A stretch of 64,000 nucleotides of DNA from Halorussus halobius (GCF_004765805.1 NZ_SBIU01000004.1:62001-126000); one strand, 5' to 3'. Shown: positions 42,477 to 52,163, numbered from the stretch's first letter. Numbers and translations are program-made. Notes: a model not told the origin generated them from the letters alone.

Positions 42477-43706
42477 ATGACCGTACGCGCCGCCGTCGTG
42501 CTGGCGGCCGGGGAAGGCACCCGGCTACGACCGCTGACGCGCAACAGACCCAAACCGATGCTCCCCGCCGCCGACCGCCCGATTCTCGAACACGTCTTCG
42601 ACGCGCTCATCGCGGCCGGCATCGACCGCCTCCACGTGGTCGTCGGCTACAAGCGCGACCGCGTGCAGAACCACTTCGGGCCGACCTACCGGAACGTACC
42701 GGTCGACTACGTCCACCAGGACAAGCAACTCGGGAGCGGCCACGCCCTGCTCCAGGCCCGCGACGCGGTCGCCGACGAGGACGGCTTCCTCGTGGTCAAC
42801 GGCGACCAGGTGGTCGAGCGCCGGATGGTCGCCGACGTGCTGGCGGCGTTCGAGGACGACGACGCCAGCGCCACGCTGGCGGTCACCGAGCAGGCCGACG
42901 TCTCCCACTACGGCGGCGTCGTGACCGAGGGCGACCGCGTGGTCGAACTGGTCGAGAAGCCCGACACCGACGACTACCGCCTGCTCAACGCCGGCGTGTA
43001 CGCCTTCGACCAGACCATCTTCGACGCAATCGAGGAGACCCCGCGCGTGCGGGGCGAGCTCGCGCTGACCGACACGCTGGTCCGGCTCATCGACGCGAGC
43101 GCGGACGGCGAGGAGTCGGCCACACGGACCGCCGTTCGCGGCGTCACCACCGAGGGGCTGTGGGTCGACGCCACCTACCCGTGGGACCTGCTCGACGTCT
43201 CGCGGGAACTGCTGCTCAACGGCCGGGTGACCGAACCCGAGCGCGAGGCGTCGGTGTGGGTCGCCGACAGCGCGACCGTCCACGAGGACGCGACCCTGCA
43301 GGGGCCGGCCGTGGTCGGGCCCGACACCGAGGTCCGGCCGGGCGCGGTCGTGGGACCGTACGCCGCGCTCGGGCGCAACGTCACCGTGGGCGCGAACGCG
43401 GTGGTGACCGAGTCGGTGCTCGACACCGACGCCCGGGTCGGCCCGAGCGCCACGCTGGTCGACTGCGTGACCGGACAGGGGGTCTCGCTCGGGGCGGGGG
43501 CGACCGTCCCGGGCGGACCGGGCGACGTCCGGGTCGACGACCGCGTGTACGAGGACCAGCGGCTCGGCGCCGTACTGGCCGACCGCGTCTCGGCGGCGGG
43601 CGACGTGAGCTTCGCGCCCGGCGTGCTGGTCGGGCCGAGCGCGACCCTCCACGCGGGCGTGACCGTCTCGGAGAACGTCCGGGAGCACGCGGAGGTCGTC
43701 CGCTGA
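42477..43706 (+). CDS. Sugar-1-phosphate nucleotidylyltransferase/acyltransferase (GlmU-like)
   Basis: A 409-residue bifunctional-type protein starting MTVRAAVVLAAGEGTRLRPL. The N-terminal Rossmann domain has the GEGTRLRPLT motif (12-21), KPMLP, and the NGDQ metal site near 104. From about residue 260 a left-handed beta-helix with hexapeptide repeats follows. The start matches archaeal enzymes making UDP-GlcNAc or related NDP-sugars. The stop overlaps the glmS start by one base (TGATG), so both supply amino-sugar precursors for glycans. Confidence 0.9.
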   Translation: MTVRAAVVLAAGEGTRLRPLTRNRPKPMLPAADRPILEHVFDALIAAGIDRLHVVVGYKRDRVQNHFGPTYRNVPVDYVHQDKQLGSGHALLQARDAVADEDGFLVVNGDQVVERRMVADVLAAFEDDDASATLAVTEQADVSHYGGVVTEGDRVVELVEKPDTDDYRLLNAGVYAFDQTIFDAIEETPRVRGELALTDTLVRLIDASADGEESATRTAVRGVTTEGLWVDATYPWDLLDVSRELLLNGRVTEPEREASVWVADSATVHEDATLQGPAVVGPDTEVRPGAVVGPYAALGRNVTVGANAVVTESVLDTDARVGPSATLVDCVTGQGVSLGAGATVPGGPGDVRVDDRVYEDQRLGAVLADRVSAAGDVSFAPGVLVGPSATLHAGVTVSENVREHAEVVR

Positions 43707-45493
43707 TGTGTGGCATCATCGGCTGCGCGGGCCGGAGCGAGGACACCCTCGACGTGCTCCTCTCGGGACTGGAGGGCCTGGAGTACCGGGGGTACGACTC
43801 GGCTGGCGTCGCGCTCGCCAACGGCTCGCTCGACGTCTGCAAGAAGCAGGGCGAGATAGCGCGCCTCCAGCAGGCGGTCGGCGGCCTGCGGGGACCGGTC
43901 GGCATCGGGCACACGCGGTGGAGCACGCACGGGCCGCCGACCGACGCCAACGCCCACCCCCACACCGACTGCACCGGCGACGTCGCTGTCGTCCACAACG
44001 GCATCATCGAGAACTACGAGGAACTGAAGACCGAACTGCGAGAACGCGGCCACGAGTTCACCAGCGACACCGACTCGGAGGTCGTCCCCCACCTCGTCGA
44101 GGAACGACTGGCCGAGGGCGCGAGCTTCGAGGACGCGTTCCGCGCGGCGGTCGCCCGGCTGGAGGGCAGCTACGCGCTGGCCGCCGTGACGGCCGACTCC
44201 GAGGCGATACTCGCGACGCGCCACGACTCGCCGCTGGTGGTCGGCGTCGGCGACGACGCCGCGTATCTGGCCAGCGACGTGCCCGCGTTCCTCGAGTACA
44301 CCGACCGCGTGGTGTACCTGGAGGACGGCGAGTTCGCCCGGCTGGAATCCGGCTCGTGGACCGTCACCGACGCCGAGGGCCGGCTGCTCGACAAGTCGAT
44401 ATCGCGGGTCGAGTGGGACGCCGAGGAGACCGCCAAGAGCGGCTACGACCACTACATGCTCAAGGAGATTCACGAGCAACCGCGCGCGCTCCGGAAGGCG
44501 CTCCGGGGCCGGGTCGACGAGATGACCGGGTCGGTCGACGTCGAATCGCTGGCCGGGCTGTCGCCGTCGTCGGTCCAGTTCGTGGCCTGTGGCACCAGCT
44601 ACCACGCCGCGCTGTACGGCGCGCAGCTCCTCCGCGAGGAGGGCGTCCCAGCACAGGCGTTCCTCGCCAGCGAGTACGCCACCGCGCCCGCGCCGGTCGA
44701 CGACGACGCGCTCGTGGTCGGCGTGACCCAGAGCGGCGAGACCGCCGACACCCTCTCGGCGCTCCGGGAGGCCCACCGCCGGGACGTCGAGACGCTGGCG
44801 ATGACCAACGTCGTGGGCTCGACCGCCACCCGGGAGTGCGACCGAACGCTGTTGATCCGGGCCGGCCCGGAGATCGGCGTGGCCGCGACCAAGACGTTCT
44901 CCTCGCAGGTGGTGGCGTGCAATCTGCTCGCGTCGACGGTGGCCAGGGGCGAGGACGCCCGCGAGGTGGTCGGGGCGCTCCGGGACCTGCCGGGACAGGT
45001 CCAGGAGCTCCTGGACGACTCGCGCGCCGAGCAGGTGGCCGACCGGTTCGTCGACGGCGCGGGCTACTTCTTCATCGGTCGGGGCTATCATCATCCGGTG
45101 GCGCTGGAGGGGGCGCTCAAGCTGAAGGAGATTACGTACAAGCACGCCGAGGGGTTCCCGGCGGGCGAGTTGAAGCACGGCCCGCTCGCGCTCGTGACCG
45201 ACGAGACCCCGGTGTTCGCGCTGGCGACGGGCGACGACGAGCAGGCGACCAAGACCGTCGGGAACGTCAAGGAGGTCGAGGCCCGGGACGCTCCCGTGGT
45301 GGCGGTGACCGACGGCGTCTCGGACGTGGGCCGGTACGCCGACGAGGTGCTGCGGGTGCCCGAGACCCATCCCCGGGTGGCTCCGGTGCTGGCGAACGTC
45401 CAGTTGCAACTGGTGGCGTATCACGTGGCGAACCGGCTGGGACGGAGTATCGACAAGCCCCGGAACCTGGCCAAGAGCGTGACGGTGGAGTAG
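43706..45493 (+). CDS. glmS: Glucosamine-fructose-6-phosphate aminotransferase
   Basis: A 595-residue enzyme that makes glucosamine 6-phosphate from fructose 6-phosphate and glutamine. The N-terminal glutaminase starts MCGIIGC, where Cys2 is the nucleophile, with HTRWSTHG near residues 70-77 and HNGIIENY near 97. Two SIS sugar-isomerase domains follow (about residues 270-430 and 440-590), with VGVTQSGETADT and the C-terminal LAKSVTVE. Translationally coupled to the GlmU-like gene; together they provide UDP-GlcNAc. Confidence 0.96.
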   Translation: MCGIIGCAGRSEDTLDVLLSGLEGLEYRGYDSAGVALANGSLDVCKKQGEIARLQQAVGGLRGPVGIGHTRWSTHGPPTDANAHPHTDCTGDVAVVHNGIIENYEELKTELRERGHEFTSDTDSEVVPHLVEERLAEGASFEDAFRAAVARLEGSYALAAVTADSEAILATRHDSPLVVGVGDDAAYLASDVPAFLEYTDRVVYLEDGEFARLESGSWTVTDAEGRLLDKSISRVEWDAEETAKSGYDHYMLKEIHEQPRALRKALRGRVDEMTGSVDVESLAGLSPSSVQFVACGTSYHAALYGAQLLREEGVPAQAFLASEYATAPAPVDDDALVVGVTQSGETADTLSALREAHRRDVETLAMTNVVGSTATRECDRTLLIRAGPEIGVAATKTFSSQVVACNLLASTVARGEDAREVVGALRDLPGQVQELLDDSRAEQVADRFVDGAGYFFIGRGYHHPVALEGALKLKEITYKHAEGFPAGELKHGPLALVTDETPVFALATGDDEQATKTVGNVKEVEARDAPVVAVTDGVSDVGRYADEVLRVPETHPRVAPVLANVQLQLVAYHVANRLGRSIDKPRNLAKSVTVE

Positions 45494-45608
45494 TCGAGGG
45501 GTTTCGGCGGGAGCAAGTTCACTCTCGCGACCGGTCACCTCGGACGCGAGGTCCGCCGTTTGATCAGTTCATCCCACCGACGGCCTTTTGTATGAATAGA
45601 TCGGAGTA

Positions 45609-45935
45609 ATGACTAGAGATAGTATGAGTAAATCGGAGTCTGAAAAGGTGGTGTCCGTGTCCTCTCGCGGGCAGGCGACTATTCCGAAGGAGTTCCGGGA
45701 AGAGTTGGGAATCGAGACACCCGGACGCGTCAAGTTCGCTCGCACCGACGACGGGGAGATCGTGGTGCGCCCGATTCAGTCGGTCACGGATTTACGCGGG
45801 ATCTTAGCTGGCGAAACTGACGAGCAGGGACGCTCGGCGGTCGAACGTCTTCGAGCGGAACGCGACGGTGACCAGAGCAGCGAGGAGACGTTGCGACGAC
45901 GATACGCTGGTGACGAGAATGGCGACGGAAGCTGA
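45609..45935 (+). CDS. AbrB/MazE-type antitoxin
   Basis: A 108-residue protein with a SpoVT-AbrB swapped-hairpin domain: KVVSVSSRGQATIPKEFREELGI (about residues 13-35), the family DNA-binding signature, followed by a charged helical tail that would wrap the toxin. An ATG at 45624 (MSKSESEK) is an equally good start. It overlaps the PIN-domain gene by 17 bases, the standard toxin-antitoxin arrangement; it likely represses the operon. Confidence 0.85.
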   Translation: MTRDSMSKSESEKVVSVSSRGQATIPKEFREELGIETPGRVKFARTDDGEIVVRPIQSVTDLRGILAGETDEQGRSAVERLRAERDGDQSSEETLRRRYAGDENGDGS

Positions 45936-46347
45936 CCATCCCGAGGCGGTCGTCTTCGACGCCGAACCGCTCATTGCCTACTTCTGTGACGAGCCGGGAA
46001 GCGACACCGTCGAGACGTATCTCGATGCCGTCGAAGGGGCAACCACCGGGTTCATTTCGGCGATTAACCTCGCGGAGGTCCACTACGTCGTTCGGGCCAT
46101 CGACGGCGAGGAGCGCGCGGACGCTATCGTCGACATACTCGAAGAAACCGGTATCCGACAGGTCGACACCGACGAAACGTGGACGCGCGCGGCCGACTTC
46201 AAGTTCGAGTATTCGCCAGCACTGGGCGACGCGTTCGCGCTCGCAACGGCGGCCCACGTCGACGGCGTGCTCCTCGCCGGTGCCGACGACGACTACGACG
46301 CCGTCGACGACGTTCCAATCACCCGGTTCCGAACGGAACCGGCGTAG
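45919..46347 (+). CDS. PIN domain toxin (VapC-like)
   Basis: A 142-residue protein starting MATEADHPEAVVFDAEPLIAY. The PIN-domain acidic residues are visible: D in VFDAEPL (about residue 14), E in AINLAEVHYV (about 50), and the C-terminal LGDAFALATAAHV (about 101), which hold the metal in an RNA-cutting site. Its start overlaps the antitoxin gene by 17 bases. The target RNA cannot be inferred. Confidence 0.87.
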   Translation: MATEADHPEAVVFDAEPLIAYFCDEPGSDTVETYLDAVEGATTGFISAINLAEVHYVVRAIDGEERADAIVDILEETGIRQVDTDETWTRAADFKFEYSPALGDAFALATAAHVDGVLLAGADDDYDAVDDVPITRFRTEPA

Positions 46348-46419
46348 AGCTATGACTTTCTGATCGGATCTGCGTGGAGGAGAAGGGATACGGCGTGCCC
46401 GGTCAACGACACGACGGAG

Positions 46420-46623
46420 GTGTACGGTCTGGGCGTCCGGGCGGGACTTGGACGGGACGTCGCTGACCGACTCGAAGCACTCTGGATCGAAAACCGATCA
46501 GAATCGTACTATCGAACGGGAGTTGCAGGAGAGTACCGGGCCGAACAGATTCACCGGCTCGCAACGACACTCCACGAGGAAATCGTCGAATTGACTCGGA
46601 CGCAGGATTGCCTCTGCGAGTGA
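46420..46623 (+). CDS. Small hypothetical protein
   Basis: A 67-residue frame from a GTG at 46420 (VYGLGVRAGLGRDVAD, with LEALWIENRSESYYRTG in the middle) to a stop at 46623. The residue mix is protein-like and helical, with a terminal Cys pair. The frame stays open further upstream back to the VapC stop but has no better start. I do not recognise it. It may be a relic of a larger gene. Confidence 0.45.
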   Translation: MYGLGVRAGLGRDVADRLEALWIENRSESYYRTGVAGEYRAEQIHRLATTLHEEIVELTRTQDCLCE

Positions 46624-46681
46624 ACTATCACCACATCGGAGTTAATCTACGGGGTCGTGGACTGCGTTCCGAGTTCGAGTC

Positions 46682-47332
46682 CTACCTTCGACCGTCATCG
46701 TCCGGCGACTCCCTGGAAGCGTCCCTGGGTGGCTCCGGCGGTTCGAGCGCGGACGCGAGTAATTGGACAGTTCTTGCGCGAGCGAGCGCGTCCCACGACG
46801 CCCGGACGCGCGTGGCGGCGAGCGCGCAGGCCAGCGCCACCGCGCGAGCGAGGAGTCCGGTCGGCGAGAGCGACCCCGTGACCGCGACGGCAAGCAGGTC
46901 GGTCAGGACGGCGGCGGTGACGACGACGCCGAGGGCTCGAATCGGCCCATTCCGAAGGGTCGAGACGGTTCTGTCGAACGCGTTACGGGTGTCGGCGTTC
47001 GACCACCAGCGTTGGATGCTCGGGACGACGCGGTCCAGAATCGCAATGAACGGTCCGACCGTATACGTCTCGCGGAGGTCGATGACGACCACCTCCGGGT
47101 CGGGTTCCTTCGTGAGCCAGCGGTACAGGAACGACTCGCGGGTCCAGGTGACGAGCAGTCCCAGCAGATACGCGAGCGTCGAGTTTGTGGCTGCGGTGGC
47201 GGCTCCGGTGCTCGCTCGTCGGTAGAGTCGAGCGACCGACGAGGATTCGAGCCAGCGGCTCAGGTCCCGCAGGTCGCGGGCGACCGCGACGACGACCGAG
47301 GTGTCGGTGGGCGTGGAGTCGCGTTCTGGCAT
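46682..47332 (-). CDS. Haloarchaeal membrane protein, unknown function
   Basis: A 216-residue protein starting MPERDSTPTDTSVVVAVARD. It has a hydrophobic region near residues 45-65 and two or three membrane helices toward the C-terminus (LGVVVTAAVLTDLLAVAV, LLARAVALACALAA), with a conserved-looking EPDPEVVVIDLRETYTVGPF in the middle. I do not recognise the family. It directly follows the DUF4330 gene with seven bases between, so the two form an operon and may act together at the membrane. Confidence 0.7.
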   Translation of the reverse strand: MPERDSTPTDTSVVVAVARDLRDLSRWLESSSVARLYRRASTGAATAATNSTLAYLLGLLVTWTRESFLYRWLTKEPDPEVVVIDLRETYTVGPFIAILDRVVPSIQRWWSNADTRNAFDRTVSTLRNGPIRALGVVVTAAVLTDLLAVAVTGSLSPTGLLARAVALACALAATRVRASWDALARARTVQLLASALEPPEPPRDASRESPDDDGRR

Positions 47333-47339
47333 GTCGGTA

Positions 47340-48524
47340 TTATGGCCGTGTCTGCTGGAGGTCGACGACCTGGCCCCGGACGGTAAGCGAGTCGAGGTCG
47401 AGCACGAGGTCGTCACCCATCCGAAGCTGGCGACCGTGGAAGTGCAGGCCTGCGTCGGTCCGCCGGGCGTCGAGTTCGACGGTGAGCGTCACGTTCTGCT
47501 TGCGCGGGTGTTCGCGCTCGTGGATGGTCCCGCTCTCGCTTTTGAGGACGACCGTGGCGTTCTCGACGTGCTTGTCGGTGACGCGAGCGCGGACGCCGTC
47601 GCTCCCTCGCTCGGTCATCCCGGACTCGATGGCGTCGGCGACTGCGGGCGTGGCGTTGGCGAGTTCGACCGTCGCGGTCACGGTCGTCGATTCGCCGGGA
47701 AGGTCGTGGCTGCCGCGATGGACCACTTCGGTCTCGATGGCGTAGTCGTCGGTCCGGAACGGGACCGAGTCGCCGATTCGGAGCGACCGGCCGAGGAACT
47801 GCTCGTGGCCGGTCGTCCGGAGCGTGTCGAGGGTCAGTCCGAGGGTGACCAGTTTGCGGTTCTGGTTCTGGCTGACCAGTGTGCGGTTCTGGTTCTGGCT
47901 GACCAGTGTGCGGTTCTGGTTCTGGCTGGGGTAGAACTCGACGGACTCGACGGTGGCGACGGTCTCGCCGGCGACAGTATAGGTGTCGTTCGCCCGGATG
48001 GCGCTGGCTTTCTCGGCGGTCATTGCGGTGCGAACGGCGACCTCGGCGGTATCGCGGGCGAGCGAGGCGTTTTCGTCGGAGACTTCGTGGACGGTCCCGT
48101 TGACTGCGTACTCGGACGTGGCGATTGGGAGTGCTCGGCCGGGGGTGACCGGCGCGTCGGCGAAGGTGAACTCGGAGGCGTTCTCGCGCTCGACGAGTTG
48201 CCCGTCGAGTCGTACTTGGGTCCAGACGCGGACGCCGTCGTCCGTGGGCGTCCGGTAGACGTCGGTTATCGCGAGGTCGGCGTTCGGGGTCGTGTCGTTC
48301 TCCGTGACCCGGTCGGCGACGTAGCCCGGGTGCGTTCCGAGGTCGAGCGTGGCGTAGCGAGTCGCGTTTTCGGGGGTTGCTTCGGTGGGAGTGTCGCCGC
48401 TGTCGCTGGACTGGAGGACGAACGCCGCGCCCGCTGCGACGACCGCGAGGACGAGTAGGACGACGAGCGCGTCGATGATATTGATGGTGCCGAAGAGGTG
48501 GCCCTTGTCGTCGATCAGATTCAT
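47340..48524 (-). CDS. DUF4330 family membrane-anchored protein
   Basis: A 394-residue protein starting MNLIDDKGHLFGTINIIDAL, the DUF4330 signature followed by one membrane helix (about residues 17-37) with the rest outside. The exterior part is beta-rich with several NxS/T sequons. A 27-base unit is repeated three times in frame (QNQNRTLVS, about residues 200-226), twice identical. Function unknown; it precedes the membrane protein gene at 46682 by seven bases. Confidence 0.8.
   Translation of the reverse strand: MNLIDDKGHLFGTINIIDALVVLLVLAVVAAGAAFVLQSSDSGDTPTEATPENATRYATLDLGTHPGYVADRVTENDTTPNADLAITDVYRTPTDDGVRVWTQVRLDGQLVERENASEFTFADAPVTPGRALPIATSEYAVNGTVHEVSDENASLARDTAEVAVRTAMTAEKASAIRANDTYTVAGETVATVESVEFYPSQNQNRTLVSQNQNRTLVSQNQNRKLVTLGLTLDTLRTTGHEQFLGRSLRIGDSVPFRTDDYAIETEVVHRGSHDLPGESTTVTATVELANATPAVADAIESGMTERGSDGVRARVTDKHVENATVVLKSESGTIHEREHPRKQNVTLTVELDARRTDAGLHFHGRQLRMGDDLVLDLDSLTVRGQVVDLQQTRP
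47847..47927 (-). repeat. 27-bp in-frame triple repeat
   Basis: Three contiguous 27-base units (47847, 47874, 47901) inside the DUF4330 gene; units 2 and 3 are identical and unit 1 differs by one base. Each codes nine residues, so copy number can change without breaking the frame. It introduces extra N-glycosylation sequons (NRT). Confidence 0.9.
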
Positions 48525-48628
48525 AGGTGCGTGACTCCGTCTACTTGGTTCGGCTGTAGGCGATAGAAGGCTAAACAGTTGTGTTTCGTATCGTGTTGGG
48601 GAGACTATATAAGGAGTGAGAAGTACAC

Positions 48629-50143
48629 CTATGAAACGCGGTCCTGAGCCTCTTTCAATCCTTCTTTCAATAGGAAGAATGGAATACTGGTCCGGGATTT
48701 CTGTTTGAGTTTTCGTTCTAAACTATCGCGGAGGCTCTCGGCCGGGTTGATAGGCTCGCTAAGGCATTCGGGCCAGAGTTCCTCGATGAGCAAGCGACAA
48801 GCTTCGTACTGCGGTGGGCTTCGCTTTGATTTGGGAATTGATAACATGGAGAACGTCAAGGCTCTATTCGAGAATGGTGGACAGAACTCGGCAGCGAGGT
48901 CGATCTCCTGAGCAGCGCGTGCCCCCCACGTGCTCATCTTCTGCTCCCAGTAATAGAGGTCGAGCAAGTCGATCCCTGCGTTCTTTGCAAACGGTTGGCT
49001 ATCACGTAACCATCCTTTAATCTGATTTCTACTGTAGGTCGTGTTCGGTAGGGACGATAATCTAAGGAGAAGTCTTGTGGATTGGTTCTCGAAAGGATGG
49101 CCGTAAAACGATTCGAATATCTCTGCGCCGACTCCAGTAGCGATAACCGAATCTTCCTGTGTGCCTTGATTAAAATGATACTGGACGTTTCTGAGAGTCG
49201 AGTTGGTTCGTGGCATAAGGAAAACCTCGTTTAGGGCTTCTCGAAAGTCCGTTGAGATATTGTTTGTTTCGATTACGTCAACCGATAGTCCGAGGTCCGA
49301 CGCCAGACGTTTCGGTATCGTAGTGTCGTAATCCGGCACCTCCGGACGATCGAAGACGACGTACCTCACGTCGTCGCGGATCGGTCTGGACGCGGCGATT
49401 AGCATTCGTGAATCCAGTCCACCGGAAACCCAAATCGTAAGATCGTACCTGTTGTTTAGCGCCTCCAAGGTACCGCGAAGAAGTGTACTTGCTTGCTGAA
49501 TCGGCGAGTCTCCCCCTAGAAGAGGGAGTCCATATGGAATACGTTTCGACTCTAGTTTTTTATGGTCGAGATAATGATTTGCGAGAACTCGACTGAATCG
49601 TTCGTCCCTAGTTGCGGTGCCGATCATCGTCTCCGTCTTGGAACAAAACTCCCTGACTTCGGGGCTCATCGAATGCGCTACGTCTAACCAGTCGAGTGCC
49701 AGTCGGAGATTCGAAGTTACGACGGGTGTAGAATCTATCGTTCCATAGAAGACCGGTCGAAGAGCACACGCATCAGGGAGAACGATCTGTTCCGTTTCGT
49801 TTTTATAAACCAAAACGTACCGGCCAGAAAGCTGCTGGACGAACTCGAACAGTTCCTCTTTAGAACTGCAGTTCTTTGTGAGTCTGTCGAGAACGTCTTG
49901 ATTGGACTCCGTCGGAGTTTTGGGGTCAACGGCGTAACCGAGTAGTATTGCCGAAATCGTACTGTCTGTAGCTGATGTTACTTCTAACGAGGGCGAAGAA
50001 TGAATCGTATACTTTGAGGACCAATCTGTTTGATTCCACATCTCGAACTCACTCTGAGTCGTTTTTCGAGATGGGATGATGAGGTACTGGTTTCTGAATC
50101 GAGTTTTGAAGCCACAAGATTCTGAATCGGGTTTTGAAGCCAC
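48629..50143 (-). CDS. Asparagine synthase-like protein
   Basis: A 504-residue protein of the asparagine synthase B C-domain type. The ATP-pyrophosphatase P-loop VSGGLDSRM is near residues 240-248. The N-terminal region lacks an N-terminal catalytic cysteine, so no glutaminase is evident; such stand-alone proteins make amides or adenylates of other carboxylates. The GTG ending at 50143 is the longest start and includes a duplicated 28-base tract; a GTG or the ATG ending at 50041 are alternatives. Its codons are A/T-richer than the flanking genes. It opens the surface-glycan island. Confidence 0.78.
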   Translation of the reverse strand: MASKPDSESCGFKTRFRNQYLIIPSRKTTQSEFEMWNQTDWSSKYTIHSSPSLEVTSATDSTISAILLGYAVDPKTPTESNQDVLDRLTKNCSSKEELFEFVQQLSGRYVLVYKNETEQIVLPDACALRPVFYGTIDSTPVVTSNLRLALDWLDVAHSMSPEVREFCSKTETMIGTATRDERFSRVLANHYLDHKKLESKRIPYGLPLLGGDSPIQQASTLLRGTLEALNNRYDLTIWVSGGLDSRMLIAASRPIRDDVRYVVFDRPEVPDYDTTIPKRLASDLGLSVDVIETNNISTDFREALNEVFLMPRTNSTLRNVQYHFNQGTQEDSVIATGVGAEIFESFYGHPFENQSTRLLLRLSSLPNTTYSRNQIKGWLRDSQPFAKNAGIDLLDLYYWEQKMSTWGARAAQEIDLAAEFCPPFSNRALTFSMLSIPKSKRSPPQYEACRLLIEELWPECLSEPINPAESLRDSLERKLKQKSRTSIPFFLLKEGLKEAQDRVS

Positions 50144-50149
50144 AAGATT
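50094..50149 (-). repeat. 28-bp tandem duplication at the asparagine-synthase-like start
   Basis: Units 50094-50121 and 50122-50149 are identical except for one base. The repeat length is not a multiple of three, so it duplicates and shifts the N-terminal coding frame, giving an unusual first 16 codons. Confidence 0.9.
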
Positions 50150-50158
50150 AGTAAACCT

Positions 50159-50172
50159 AGTATATTATAAAT
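50159..50172 (-). promoter_or_regulatory. A/T-rich promoter of the asparagine-synthase-like gene
   Basis: The plus-strand sequence AGTATATTATAAAT lies 16-29 bases upstream of the start ending at 50143, fitting a TATA box for a leaderless minus-strand transcript. The 50144-50348 spacer also holds the divergent promoter of the ABC gene. Confidence 0.55.
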
Positions 50173-50348
50173 TTCTGTTGAAGTAGCAGAGTCACAGTAT
50201 GTAACTTCTCCCTGCGGATATATTATGACCGCTAATAGCTTCCATTGCAGACTGGATACAACCAGCTATACGCGTTTGATAAACGACGGGCATTTATACC
50301 TCGACTTGAGAAAGGGGACAACAACCGGAAAGCGGTTCGTCTACTACT

Positions 50349-52163
50349 ATGACCGAGAACGACGACATTGACATAGATCTTTCGTGGCGAGAGAAGGGAC
50401 ATGCTCTATATCGAGTTGCGAAGTTTCGGCCACGATACGCGACCGGTATAGTCGTATTAAGTGTCTTGGCAGCGATGTTGGAAGGATTCGGGCTGAGCTT
50501 TATCCTTCCAATCATCGAACTCGCGCAAGAGAGCGGTACTCAACCCGAGAACGCCGACGGACTACTCGCGTTCTTTGTGCTCGCGTACGACACTCTTGGG
50601 ATTCCCTTCACGATGGGATATCTCGTAGTGGGGGTTGCCGGAACCATGACAGTGCGATTTACTGCAAGTTTCCTCGTTGGATGGCTCCGGGGCGCAATCG
50701 AGACACAGTACGTGCGATATCTACAGGAAGAGTCGTTCGATCACGCACTGGACGCAAAAATCGGATACTTCGACAAAGAGGGGTCCGACGACATTCTGAA
50801 CGTTATCGTGACTCAGGCCGAATACGCCGGACGGGTGATTCGATACGCCTTACAGACAGTCGAACAGGCGTTGCTCTCGCTCATGTACCTCGTAATCGCG
50901 ATATATTTTGCACCAGTCCTGACGGTGGCTACAGCTGCGTTTCTAGGATTCGTGACGTTGGTGTTCAGGAATGTGTTTCAGGGTGGATACTCACTGGGTG
51001 ATGAGGTCGCGGACGCAAAGGAAGGAATCCAAGAGAACGCTCAAGCGGGAACGCAGGGTATACGAGACGTGAAACTGTTCGGTGTTGCCAACGAACTCCG
51101 ATCAGGATTCTCCGACGCGGTGGAGAAGTTCGAACGAACCCAAATACAGTTACGTCGAAACGAGTCTGCGATTTCGAACTTCTATCAACTTACAACCGCG
51201 GTAACAGTGTTCGTACTAATCTACGCTGCATTGACGTTTTTGTCTCTTTCACTTAGCGCACTTGGAGTTTTTCTGTTTGCGATGTTCCGTCTCGGTCCTA
51301 AAGTGAGCAGTCTTAATCAACTGGTCTATCGTATAGAGGGTTCGCTCCCACATCTAATTCGAACACAGAAGTTCGTTCAAGATTTACATCAGAATCGAGA
51401 ACCCAATTCACCTTCGAGATCCGTACCGGACAGAGTTGATAAAGTATCTTTTGCAGACGTGTGGTTTAGTTACGATGAAGAAGAGGAAACCGTCCTTGAA
51501 GGAGTGTCATTTGACGTCGACCGCAATGAGTTCGTCGGATTCGTCGGGCCATCAGGTGCTGGAAAGTCGACCATCGTCTCCCTCCTGAGCAGAATGTACA
51601 CCCCTGACGATGGCGAAATCCATGCAGACGGTACACCACTCGGCAGTCTGGACATCGAGGACTGGCGATCGAGGGTGTCTGTCGTTCGCCAAGACCCGCA
51701 CATCTTCAATGACACCCTACGCCGGAACATCACCATCGGAAATCGAGATGCGTCACAAGCGGAGATCGAAGACGCCTGTGAAATCGCTCAAGTGACGGAG
51801 TTCCTCAATAACCTACCTAACGGGTACGACACGGAACTCGGAGATCAGGGCGTGAAATTATCGGGGGGACAACGCCAGCGCGTAGCGATTGCGAGAGCGA
51901 TACTCAAGGACTCGGATCTGCTCGTACTCGACGAGGCTACGAGCGACCTTGACACGGGACTGGAAAAAGAGGTCCACGACGGGATCGAATCGATGGAACG
52001 CAACTACGCCATGGTGGTTATTGCTCATCGGTTGTCGACGGTGACGAATGCGGATCGGATTCATGTTATGGAAGACGGAGAAATAATCGAATCTGGACCA
52101 CACAGTACCCTTATATCTGATAGTGAAACGTATTCAGAGATGTACTCGTTACAGGCCTCATGA
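50349..52163 (+). CDS. ABC transporter, fused membrane and ATPase domains (flippase-like)
   Basis: A 604-residue half-transporter starting MTENDDIDIDLSWREKG. Membrane domain about residues 30-340; ATPase motifs in order: Walker A GPSGAGKST, Q-loop VVRQD, LSGGQ signature, Walker B LLVLDEATSDLD, H-loop AHRLS. Very close in plan to MsbA/PglK-type lipid or lipid-glycan flippases. Its place among glycan genes suggests it flips or exports lipid-linked glycan. Codons are A/T-richer than the genome background. Confidence 0.88.
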   Translation: MTENDDIDIDLSWREKGHALYRVAKFRPRYATGIVVLSVLAAMLEGFGLSFILPIIELAQESGTQPENADGLLAFFVLAYDTLGIPFTMGYLVVGVAGTMTVRFTASFLVGWLRGAIETQYVRYLQEESFDHALDAKIGYFDKEGSDDILNVIVTQAEYAGRVIRYALQTVEQALLSLMYLVIAIYFAPVLTVATAAFLGFVTLVFRNVFQGGYSLGDEVADAKEGIQENAQAGTQGIRDVKLFGVANELRSGFSDAVEKFERTQIQLRRNESAISNFYQLTTAVTVFVLIYAALTFLSLSLSALGVFLFAMFRLGPKVSSLNQLVYRIEGSLPHLIRTQKFVQDLHQNREPNSPSRSVPDRVDKVSFADVWFSYDEEEETVLEGVSFDVDRNEFVGFVGPSGAGKSTIVSLLSRMYTPDDGEIHADGTPLGSLDIEDWRSRVSVVRQDPHIFNDTLRRNITIGNRDASQAEIEDACEIAQVTEFLNNLPNGYDTELGDQGVKLSGGQRQRVAIARAILKDSDLLVLDEATSDLDTGLEKEVHDGIESMERNYAMVVIAHRLSTVTNADRIHVMEDGEIIESGPHSTLISDSETYSEMYSLQAS

